Origin: DRPN01 sp964383915
Lineage (GTDB): Bacteria > Bacteroidota > Bacteroidia > Bacteroidales > VadinHA17
DNA: 6,091 nt
Direction of reading: 5' to 3'
Assembly (NCBI GenBank): GCA_964383915.1
Contig: CAYLJE010000144.1
Coordinates: 1-6,091 of the forward strand
A model generated the notes under the pieces. The model saw nothing but the letters and a program-made list of their open reading frames with translations. It was not told the DNA's origin and did not search any database. Of the stretch, positions 1 through 6,090 are shown piece by piece. The position numbers were made by a program, and so were the translations under genes. The number at the start of each line of letters is the position of its first letter. The first letter of the stretch is position 1.

Positions 1-91
1 GTGATATATAAAATTCTTTCTGAACCGAATAGTTACACGCGAAGGTTAGAGATAACAATAAAGCAACTGATAATTTAACAAATGTTTTCAT
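1..91 (-). CDS. 5' end of a lipoprotein gene, probable beta-helix enzyme (partial)
   Basis: The first 30 codons of a minus-strand gene that leaves the window at position 1. The protein begins MKTFVKLSVALLLSL, then has a lipobox ending in Cys19 (LTFAC), so the product should be a lipid-anchored, exported protein. Residues 25-30 of the short mature part read KEFYIS. That resembles the opening strand of many secreted right-handed beta-helix proteins, where an (E)FYV(S/A)-x-NG-(N/D)-D motif follows the signal peptide; a pectate lyase-like or GH enzyme is therefore likely, by inference. The ATG lies one base after the stop of the 754-residue gene, and a GAGGA sits 8 bases upstream of it, so translational coupling in the same operon is expected. 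The catalytic family cannot be told from this fragment. Confidence 0.78.
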   Translation of the reverse strand, partial: MKTFVKLSVALLLSLTFACNYSVQKEFYIS

Positions 92-92
92 T

Positions 93-2357
93 TTAGTTTT
101 CCTCTTTTTTAAACTTGTTAAAATTTGCCCGGTAATTTCCTGGGATGAATCCTTTATTAAGATTTATTTCATCAGGTATCATTTGCCTGCGGATACGCTC
201 AAAGTGTTTCTCCACCTTACTATTTTGGGTAATATCCCAAAGATTTATATTCAGTTCCCGCATGGCAAGAACGGTGGGTATCCATCCTTGAGTCCATCCC
301 GTTTCAATACACCAAGCTCCCCATCCGACATCAGTATTGGACCCAAAATATTCCCAACGTCGGTAATCGAAAGCACGGAACCAACCACCATCCAACTCGC
401 TATGTTTTTCGCTTCGTATCTGGATACGAATAAGAAAATCTGCAAGTCTATCAGCCATCCTTTTGTATTGCTCATCTCCCGTTGCCGCGTATGCCTCATG
501 GAGACCTAAAAAGGTAAAGTTACAGGTGTATAACAGGTCGGATACACAATCTCCGTTCTCTTGTATCAAAGGAGTATCCCCTATTCTACCATATTCTGCA
601 TTTGATCTTGGAGGACCAAGATTATCTGCTGCATGATCTAAAGCACCAAGTTCTTCCCGGATTGCCCCCGACTTATCTTGACATTTTTCGATATCATTAG
701 CTATTTGTTTTAACCATGCACGATATTCAGGACGGTCATCTACCCTGATCAGCCACGCTAAGGGAAGGAGCATTCGCCCTCGCTCTTGCTGAATTCCATT
801 AGTCCATTTCCAGTCTTTGGGATACGCTTTCATCATCATACTTATTCCCTTTCGTGTCTTCTCTAAAAGGGGCTTCCATTGGGTCTTATCATATAGCCAT
901 AGATATGAAGACCAAATCCAGGCTTCGTAGTGAGGCTGCAACAGAATAGTATCCCTATTCCAGTAGCTCTGCCAACCATCACGAAGCAGATCGTGATTAA
1001 ATAATAAACAACATCGGAATCCGTTTACCCCCGTTGTCCTAAAATTTCCCAGGATATTCTTAACAAGCACTTCGTCCCATCGGTCTGTATTTAGTATCCC
1101 CGAAGTTCCTATACAGCCGAGAATCGCCTTAATATCATTATCATGAAAGAGATAGTTTACATTTCCGGGTGCCCAAAAAAGGAGCCCATAATTTGCTTTG
1201 CTTGAATCTTTTTGAAACAATCCGGAACGGAAATAAACCCAGTCTAACAAATTTCCGGCAATCAACTTACTACGGTAATCATCATCCATTTTCCACCTAA
1301 GTGCAAATGCTAAGGAGCTTTCTCCATTACAATCGCTGCGAAGCCACCAACGAGTCGGTTGACTACCATTCAAGTGAACCCGTGAAGGTATTCCTTCCAA
1401 GACTCCGAAACTTCCGTCACCAACTTGTGCTTTGGGTTGAGGGGCTATATTATTTACTGGTACCACAGTAGTCAACATATTCGAATCATTCAGCTTCCAT
1501 AACTGTTTATATTCCTCCCAACCTTGCTCATTAAGAAGCATTTTGGCTTCCGTGTACCAATCTACTCCTCGTTGGATAGCTAAACGAGCAGCATTCGTTG
1601 GAAGCTTTTGTTCACGTGTATATGATGGACGAACAGTAGGTGTCCAATCAAGTAGTCGAGTTGGAGCCTTATCACCCTCTAACCAATCTAAAATATATGC
1701 CCATATTGCTTGCATCGCCTCTTTCGGCGCATAACGTGCTGAAACAAATTGGCTCAGTTTAGTTGTTGATACCAACAATCTTTTGGCGGGTTGTTCGAAT
1801 AAGATTGCTCCGGTATTTGCATCTTTATCTAAACCATAAATAGCATGGTCGAACCCCGCAACTTTACTTACTACAAGAAGAGGGTTTTCTACCGAAATAG
1901 GGATATAATTACAATCATGCAAAGCCAATATTTGCATCTTTGTCAAATTTTCGATCGCATCTGTAGAAACCACTACACGTTCCAATAATGTAGTGCGAGG
2001 TGGTGCCATTGTCAGACCCGGCAAATAAGACGGATATTCGACATATAGCCTCAGTTTTTTACTATGTGCTTTCTCGTAAAGTGAAGCAGCAATCTCAGTA
2101 GTTTTTTCAGGATAGCCATCGGCTAATATCAAGACACCGGACCCATCCCCGGCATTGTTTATCGCCTCTTCCGGAGTATTATACCGAGCACAAGCTATCT
2201 TGTTTTCTTTTAATGTAAGGTAAAGGTCATTGTCCTCTTTACAACTAAGGCTAATACTGTTCTGACTTTTCGCGGTGCATGCTTGAACAGCAACTAACAA
2301 CAGTACCGCAAAAAAGAAATACGGTATATTTAGTAAGGTTTTTCGGCTCATTTTCAT
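93..2357 (-). CDS. Large secreted lipoprotein, possible six-hairpin glycosidase of unassigned family
   Basis: A 754-residue exported protein. A basic start, a hydrophobic stretch at about residues 8-26 and a lipobox ending in Cys27 (VQAC) predict lipid anchoring. Residues 70-230 alternate strands and helices (GVLILADGYP at 74-83, RLLVSTTKLSQF at 193-204, then an aromatic helix), which suggests a class I glutamine amidotransferase-like fold, probably non-catalytic. From about 255 to 705 the protein is helical and rich in Trp, Tyr and acidic residues: TRWWLRSDCNGES at 335-347, HYEAWIWSSYLWLYD at 476-490, a loop with DGGWFRAFDYRRWEYF at 656-671, and VGWGAWCIETGWTQGW at 677-692. This pattern fits (alpha/alpha)6 six-hairpin glycosidases and related lyases. 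I cannot name the family or pick catalytic residues. It lies between two beta-helix lipoprotein genes, so a role in breaking down the same polysaccharide is inferred. Met3 is an alternative start. Confidence 0.85.
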   Translation of the reverse strand: MKMSRKTLLNIPYFFFAVLLLVAVQACTAKSQNSISLSCKEDNDLYLTLKENKIACARYNTPEEAINNAGDGSGVLILADGYPEKTTEIAASLYEKAHSKKLRLYVEYPSYLPGLTMAPPRTTLLERVVVSTDAIENLTKMQILALHDCNYIPISVENPLLVVSKVAGFDHAIYGLDKDANTGAILFEQPAKRLLVSTTKLSQFVSARYAPKEAMQAIWAYILDWLEGDKAPTRLLDWTPTVRPSYTREQKLPTNAARLAIQRGVDWYTEAKMLLNEQGWEEYKQLWKLNDSNMLTTVVPVNNIAPQPKAQVGDGSFGVLEGIPSRVHLNGSQPTRWWLRSDCNGESSLAFALRWKMDDDYRSKLIAGNLLDWVYFRSGLFQKDSSKANYGLLFWAPGNVNYLFHDNDIKAILGCIGTSGILNTDRWDEVLVKNILGNFRTTGVNGFRCCLLFNHDLLRDGWQSYWNRDTILLQPHYEAWIWSSYLWLYDKTQWKPLLEKTRKGISMMMKAYPKDWKWTNGIQQERGRMLLPLAWLIRVDDRPEYRAWLKQIANDIEKCQDKSGAIREELGALDHAADNLGPPRSNAEYGRIGDTPLIQENGDCVSDLLYTCNFTFLGLHEAYAATGDEQYKRMADRLADFLIRIQIRSEKHSELDGGWFRAFDYRRWEYFGSNTDVGWGAWCIETGWTQGWIPTVLAMRELNINLWDITQNSKVEKHFERIRRQMIPDEINLNKGFIPGNYRANFNKFKKEEN
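100..104 (-). promoter_or_regulatory. Ribosome binding site of the downstream lipoprotein gene
   Basis: On the minus strand this reads GAGGA, 8 bases before the ATG at 91. It lies inside the last codons of the preceding gene. It supports the ATG at 91 as a true start although the gene is cut by the window edge. Confidence 0.6.
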
Positions 2358-2361
2358 TTTT

Positions 2362-2366
2362 CTCCT
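2362..2366 (-). promoter_or_regulatory. Ribosome binding site of the 754-residue lipoprotein gene
   Basis: AGGAG on the minus strand lies 4 bases before Met1 (2357) and 10 bases before Met3 (2351). Both distances are off the usual 5-9, so the site supports this start region but does not choose between the two codons. A six-base AATTAG overlapping its 5' edge is complementary to two upstream CTAATT copies. Confidence 0.6.
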
Positions 2367-2387
2367 AATTTTTTAATTATTATTTCC

Positions 2388-2404
2388 AATTAGCGAAATT
2401 AGCG
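2388..2404. repeat. Two copies of an 8-bp direct repeat (period 9) in the intergenic gap
   Basis: AATTAGCG occurs at 2388-2395 and again at 2397-2404 in the 77-bp gap between the GH28-like gene and the 754-residue gene. In the transcript each copy reads CGCUAAUU, and its CUAAUU can pair with the AAUUAG overlapping the next ribosome binding site. The repeat itself is certain; any function is speculative and chance is possible in such AT-rich sequence. Confidence 0.4.
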
Positions 2405-2434
2405 TAACCGGCGGTTTGGTTTTTTAATTGCAGT

Positions 2435-4096
2435 TTACTGCGATAGGTTATATTGAACCTTTAAATTTTTGACAACAACACCTTTCTTAAGTTTAACAGG
2501 CCTGGCGACTTGACTAAAATCATTGGATAACAAACGAATATTGCTACAATTATCATCTTTTATCTCCACGTAACTATCGGCATGGCCTTTGCTCAGACAA
2601 TTTTGAAAAAGAGCATCAGATACATCTTCAAATTTAATCAAACTTGTGTGATTATCTGAAGCTTTTGCCTTAAAATGGAAAAATTCCAGACCTATTGCAT
2701 CTAAAAAAAACATGGATGGTCGCATCTCCGGGCTAACAAAATCAAAACTAACATTATTCAATGTCATATTTTTGATATGACGGGCATACAAACCGTAAGC
2801 AGGTAATATACCAAACCAGGCTTTCTCCGGATATACTTTTGCCAGCCCGGGAACATGTCGTAAAGCTTGTTTTACCGTACCACCCCCGGGATAAAGAACA
2901 TGTACATTGTTAAAAGTGACATTCTCAATATAATGCCCTTTTATGCCTGTTATTAACATCCCTGCCCTAGCTGTATCAGTTTCAACTACACCGGCTTGAA
3001 TATTACTAAACATAATATTTTTAATAGTGCCAACAGGAGTTGAGGAGATAGCGTCTATACCTGTAGCGCTATAATCTTGTTCTTTGGCTTTTTTGTACAG
3101 TTTTCCCCTTGCACCCAGTCGAATAAACAGAGGGCCTTCTACACTGTCCATAACAATGTTTGAAAAACTAATATTATTTATAGAGCCTCCATCCACACAA
3201 AGCAGCTTAATAGCACTCATCCTGCAATTCTTCATCACACAGTTGGAAACAGTGATATTGTTGTATATTCCCCGTGAAGAAGTGCCCAGTTTAAATCCGG
3301 AACAATCACTGGACATAATACAATGATCAACTATAATGTTTTCGCAGGGGTGGGTTGTTGACGTACTTTTACCACAAATAGCATCATCATGACTATCTAT
3401 TATGCAACCTGAAATCATCACATTACTACATCCGTTAAAATCAATCCCATCATTATTGGGCTGAATTCTGTTATGAATATTTGCATTATCAAATCTCACC
3501 TGGTCACAAAATACCAAATGAGTGTTCCATGAGCCGGCATTTTTTAAAGTTACATCTTTAATATGCAGATTTTTACACTCGATAAAACGCATTAACATGG
3601 GACGCTTTTTTTTGAAATAACGAGGGAACCCCCTCCCGTTAATAGTTCCCATACCTGAGATAGTTACATTCTTTGCCTTTTCGGCATAAATTAAACACCG
3701 GCTAAACGAAGGTGCTTCCACTGATGTTTGTACTTTCCCGGTATAGTCTTTTATATTAAGGCTACCCAACAATTCGGCGCCCGCCGCTATATTAAGCGTA
3801 ACATTATCTTTTAAAATAATTGTTCCGGTAACATATTTACCTGCAGGTATCTGCACTATTCCACCTCCTTGTGCTGTGCATTTATCAACAGCCTTTTGAA
3901 TAGCATCAGTATTTATCACATTCTCCCCTGTCTTTGCGCCAAAATCCTGTATATTATAGTTAAAACTTTCACTGTATAAAAGCGCATCCGTTCGCCATGG
4001 CCTTTTATTAATTTTCTCTTGATCTCTACAACTTACGATCAACAGGAAAGACAATAACAGAAAAACAGCAAAAAACAATTTGATATATTTGGTCAT
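2435..4096 (-). CDS. GH28-like right-handed beta-helix lipoprotein (polygalacturonase-related)
   Basis: A 553-residue predicted glycoside hydrolase of the GH28 / pectate lyase 3 type, which cleaves galacturonic-acid-containing polymers in known members. The signal peptide ends in a lipobox with Cys23 (LIVSC). The mature protein opens with NYNIQDFGA (46-54) and QGGGIVQIPAGKY (76-88), the standard N-terminal cap and first coil. About twelve coils of N-(V/I)-x-(I/F) type follow. NNDGID (214-219) and DSHDDAI (234-240) match the GH28 catalytic aspartate motifs NTD and DD. Where GH28 normally has GHG, the sequence is SGFKLGTSS, without the histidine. A PGGG...YPE...FG.LPAYGLYARH block (403-440) marks a subgroup common in Bacteroidota and Planctomycetes. 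The start chosen gives a normal-length signal peptide after AGAAGAAA; an in-frame ATG at 4126 would add ten residues and overlap the GH43 stop by 8 bases. Exact substrate is unknown. Confidence 0.88.
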   Translation of the reverse strand: MTKYIKLFFAVFLLLSFLLIVSCRDQEKINKRPWRTDALLYSESFNYNIQDFGAKTGENVINTDAIQKAVDKCTAQGGGIVQIPAGKYVTGTIILKDNVTLNIAAGAELLGSLNIKDYTGKVQTSVEAPSFSRCLIYAEKAKNVTISGMGTINGRGFPRYFKKKRPMLMRFIECKNLHIKDVTLKNAGSWNTHLVFCDQVRFDNANIHNRIQPNNDGIDFNGCSNVMISGCIIDSHDDAICGKSTSTTHPCENIIVDHCIMSSDCSGFKLGTSSRGIYNNITVSNCVMKNCRMSAIKLLCVDGGSINNISFSNIVMDSVEGPLFIRLGARGKLYKKAKEQDYSATGIDAISSTPVGTIKNIMFSNIQAGVVETDTARAGMLITGIKGHYIENVTFNNVHVLYPGGGTVKQALRHVPGLAKVYPEKAWFGILPAYGLYARHIKNMTLNNVSFDFVSPEMRPSMFFLDAIGLEFFHFKAKASDNHTSLIKFEDVSDALFQNCLSKGHADSYVEIKDDNCSNIRLLSNDFSQVARPVKLKKGVVVKNLKVQYNLSQ

Positions 4097-4118
4097 ATTT
4101 TTCTTCTGGTTTGTTAGT

Positions 4119-5900
4119 TCAATCATTCAATGGCATATAGTCAAACCAATCAAAATACGCGGGAGTGGTATTACGTTTCCCATGACCGGTAGCATACATT
4201 GCGAAATACACCCCTGTATAACCTCCGGCTATTTCTGACGATAGATACCGGGCTCCTCCCCGGGCAAGCATTCTATGTTCTCCATCTTCCATAGTATAGG
4301 ATAGATAGTACATATTCCTGTCGGCCTTGATACTCAGTTTGACCTGACCCGGGCCGATTTTGTCGTGCGCAACCACCACGGAAAGACCTGCAATCCGGCG
4401 ACGAACGATTACGCATCGCTCACCTTCAAGATGCGTTACGGCAATTTCGTAATGGTTTTGCTCGTTCATCCGCACAGTCAGCCCGGCCTCTTCGTGATCT
4501 TTTTGAGGATTGAAGTCCAGAAGCGTAGAGACCTCACAGTCGAAATGCTGCTGGCGGCGTCCGATAAAAGCGGGAGAATCCCGGTCGTCGAGACCGACTG
4601 CTGAACCATTAAGCTGAAGCCAGCCCGGACGTTCCGACAATGACCAGTCCTCGTCGTGAGGATTTCTCAGGAAATTCCAGCATAACCGCAATTCCGGCCC
4701 ATCGAAATTATCCCGTATGTTTGCCTGCTTCCATAGAACAGTGGGAAGACATTCCGCTTCCATTTCCAACGCGACTTTGCCGTTGTTGCCGACGACGGGC
4801 CATCCGTCATTCGTCCATGAAACCGGCGTAAGAAACGTTTCCCGTCCCAATTGGGAACACCGACACCGTCCACTACCCGGGCGGTTTCCGAGAAAAACCA
4901 TCCACCAACTGCCATTTTGCGCCTGGATCAGATCGCCATGACCGGTACACTGGATGAGACTACTGCAGTAATCTTTGTGTGTCAGTATTGGATTGTGCAG
5001 GCAGCTTTCAAATGGCCCCCACGGATTGTTGCTTCTCGCGATTGTTTCCATGTGGTGATATTCCGATCCTCCCTCCGCGATCATAAGAAAGTACCGGCCG
5101 TCTATTTTGTAGAGATGCGGACCTTCAGGATATCTTCCCCCGGTGCCTGGCCATATGTGCCTCGTACCCGTCAAAGATTTACCGGTATTTATGTCTATCT
5201 CTTTTTGAACAATACCGATGCTGTCGCAACCGGTGTAATACACCACCCCGTCGTCATCGAAGAACAAGGACGGATCACCGTACGATTCGTCCAGCCAGAT
5301 GGGCTCGGACCACTCCCCGGACGGATTTCGTGTATGCACGTAAAAAACGCCCTTGTGTGTTACATTTCTGGTTATCATATAAAAAGTTCCGTTATGATAT
5401 CGTAGGGTTGGCGCCCAGATGCCACCGGTGTTTGGCGCCTTCTCCAGAGGTATCTGGCTTTTTCGGGTCAGACAATAACCGATTTGCTGCCAATGTACCA
5501 GGTCCCGGCTGTGAAAAACCGGCACCCCTGGAAAATACTCGAAACTACTGTTGGCAAGATAGAAGTCATCCCCGACACGGCAGATACTTGGGTCGGGATA
5601 AAAACCCGGAATAACCGGATTATGGAATTTCATGGGCAGGGCCTTTCGTTCAGGGAAAGACACAGTCGCCGCTTTTTCGTCAAAGGAAACGTTATTCCGA
5701 ATCGTGTAGTCTTTAGTGACCGGATTTTGATCATCACCGTTGGTTGCTACATAAAACTCCTTACTTAATCCCCCCGTTTGCATTGCACACAACATCACAA
5801 AAACCAATCCTATCCATTTTGAATAGGATCTCCGGGGTATTCTGCAAGGGCTGGAAGTCGATACTCTAATAGCTCCGAATAAAAATTTACGCTTTTTCAT
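4119..5900 (-). CDS. GH43 family glycosidase (beta-xylosidase / alpha-L-arabinofuranosidase type) with C-terminal beta-sandwich
   Basis: A 593-residue inverting exo-acting glycosidase. The five-bladed propeller runs from about residue 91 to 385, opening with NPVIPGFYPDPS. The three GH43 acidic residues are present: Asp103 (YPDPS, general base), Asp209 (YGDPS, pKa modulator) and Glu259 (YPEGP, general acid). His321 in GHGD fits the conserved metal- or water-coordinating histidine. Residues 392-590 form the concanavalin-like beta-sandwich typical of the xylosidase branch (GH43_C2), starting RDNFDGPEL and ending FDWFDYMPLND. Known relatives release xylose or arabinofuranose; sequence alone does not choose, and the pectin-like neighbours favour arabinose. 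Residues 1-45 are an unusually long basic leader plus a hydrophobic segment (30-44) without a lipobox, so export to the periplasm is likely. Residues 46-89 are foreign to GH43 and look like beta-helix lyase fragments. GGAGA lies 6 bases before the ATG. It probably shares a transcript with the GH28-like gene downstream. Confidence 0.93.
   Translation of the reverse strand: MKKRKFLFGAIRVSTSSPCRIPRRSYSKWIGLVFVMLCAMQTGGLSKEFYVATNGDDQNPVTKDYTIRNNVSFDEKAATVSFPERKALPMKFHNPVIPGFYPDPSICRVGDDFYLANSSFEYFPGVPVFHSRDLVHWQQIGYCLTRKSQIPLEKAPNTGGIWAPTLRYHNGTFYMITRNVTHKGVFYVHTRNPSGEWSEPIWLDESYGDPSLFFDDDGVVYYTGCDSIGIVQKEIDINTGKSLTGTRHIWPGTGGRYPEGPHLYKIDGRYFLMIAEGGSEYHHMETIARSNNPWGPFESCLHNPILTHKDYCSSLIQCTGHGDLIQAQNGSWWMVFLGNRPGSGRCRCSQLGRETFLTPVSWTNDGWPVVGNNGKVALEMEAECLPTVLWKQANIRDNFDGPELRLCWNFLRNPHDEDWSLSERPGWLQLNGSAVGLDDRDSPAFIGRRQQHFDCEVSTLLDFNPQKDHEEAGLTVRMNEQNHYEIAVTHLEGERCVIVRRRIAGLSVVVAHDKIGPGQVKLSIKADRNMYYLSYTMEDGEHRMLARGGARYLSSEIAGGYTGVYFAMYATGHGKRNTTPAYFDWFDYMPLND
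5642..5646 (-). promoter_or_regulatory. Possible internal ribosome binding site before Met90 of the GH43 gene
   Basis: AAAGG on the minus strand lies 8 bases before an in-frame ATG at 5631-5633. That ATG begins MKFHNPVIPGF, which is where leaderless GH43 enzymes of this type normally start. The site may be a relic of the original start or may still give a short cytoplasmic form. AAAGG is a weak match and could be chance. Confidence 0.3.
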
Positions 5901-5906
5901 AATATT

Positions 5907-5911
5907 TCTCC
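5907..5911 (-). promoter_or_regulatory. Ribosome binding site of the GH43 gene
   Basis: GGAGA on the minus strand ends 6 bases before the ATG at 5900. The spacing supports the long 593-residue form despite its odd leader. Confidence 0.65.
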
Positions 5912-5917
5912 ATTATT

Positions 5918-5965
5918 TTAAGGATTCAAGATTAATTTTAATACTACCAAATATGTTTTTTTCAT
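5918..5965 (-). CDS. 15-codon mini-ORF: leader peptide or truncated signal-peptide remnant
   Basis: The minus-strand ORF encodes MKKTYLVVLKLILNP and stops 17 bases before the GH43 start. It has AGGAG at 5976-5980, 10 bases upstream, in an A-rich leader (TATAGGAGAAAA) much like that of the 754-residue gene (AATTAGGAGAAAA). The peptide has the lysine-rich start and hydrophobic run of a signal peptide but ends before any cleavage site. It could be a translated leader that couples to GH43, or the stump of a secreted-protein gene whose body was deleted. No known peptide family is recognised, and an ORF this short may be chance, although the ribosome binding site and composition argue against that. 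Confidence 0.4.
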   Translation of the reverse strand: MKKTYLVVLKLILNP

Positions 5966-5975
5966 TACTCGTTTT

Positions 5976-5980
5976 CTCCT
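5976..5980 (-). promoter_or_regulatory. AGGAG ribosome binding site in front of the mini-ORF
   Basis: AGGAG on the minus strand lies 10 bases before the ATG at 5965 and 15 bases after the upstream stop codon. It is as good a match as any in the window yet serves no full-length gene, which is the main reason for taking the mini-ORF seriously. Confidence 0.45.
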
Positions 5981-5994
5981 ATAAATGGGTTATG

Positions 5995-6090
5995 CTAGTA
6001 TCCGGTGGTTTTTAAAATCCGGGGCCTTTCATTAATAATATCCATTAATGATGGATTCCCGGTCCAGCCCCCTTCTTCCTCAACAACGAA
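5995..6090 (-). CDS. 3' end of an unidentified upstream gene (partial)
   Basis: The minus-strand frame is open from the window edge to a TAG at 5995-5997, giving 31 residues that end MDIINERPRILKTTGY. It contains an acidic run (VEEEGG) and a Trp, and reads like an ordinary soluble C-terminus. The other two minus-strand frames close early, one at its fourth codon. The stop is 94 bases before the GH43 ATG, on the same strand, which fits an operon. A stretch this short stays open by chance fairly often. I do not recognise the family. Confidence 0.5.
   Translation of the reverse strand, partial: FVVEEEGGWTGNPSLMDIINERPRILKTTGY

Noticed and set aside
183..509. Plus-strand open frame of 108 codons
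   Set aside because: It is antisense to the conserved aromatic region of the 754-residue lipoprotein and its translation has no recognisable features.
2406..2416. Inverted repeat AACC-GGC-GGTT followed by T-rich sequence on the plus strand, considered as a terminator
   Set aside because: The stem has only four pairs, and the T-run lies on the plus strand, where there is no gene to terminate. On the transcribed minus strand no T-run follows it.
4124..4126. ATG at 4126 as the start of the GH28-like gene, with an 8-base overlap with the GH43 stop
   Set aside because: It has no ribosome binding site and would add ten polar residues before the signal peptide. The ATG at 4096 gives a standard lipoprotein signal. 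It is kept as an alternative only.
4851..5405. A 184-codon open frame on the plus strand
   Set aside because: It lies wholly antisense to the GH43 catalytic domain, where motifs are unbroken on the minus strand. It shows no recognisable domain or ribosome binding site and reflects the higher G+C of that gene.
5948..5955. CATATTTG on the minus strand, one base off the Bacteroidota -7 element TAnnTTTG
   Set aside because: There is no matching TTG-type -33 element at the right distance, and it falls inside the mini-ORF. It is more likely chance in AT-rich sequence.
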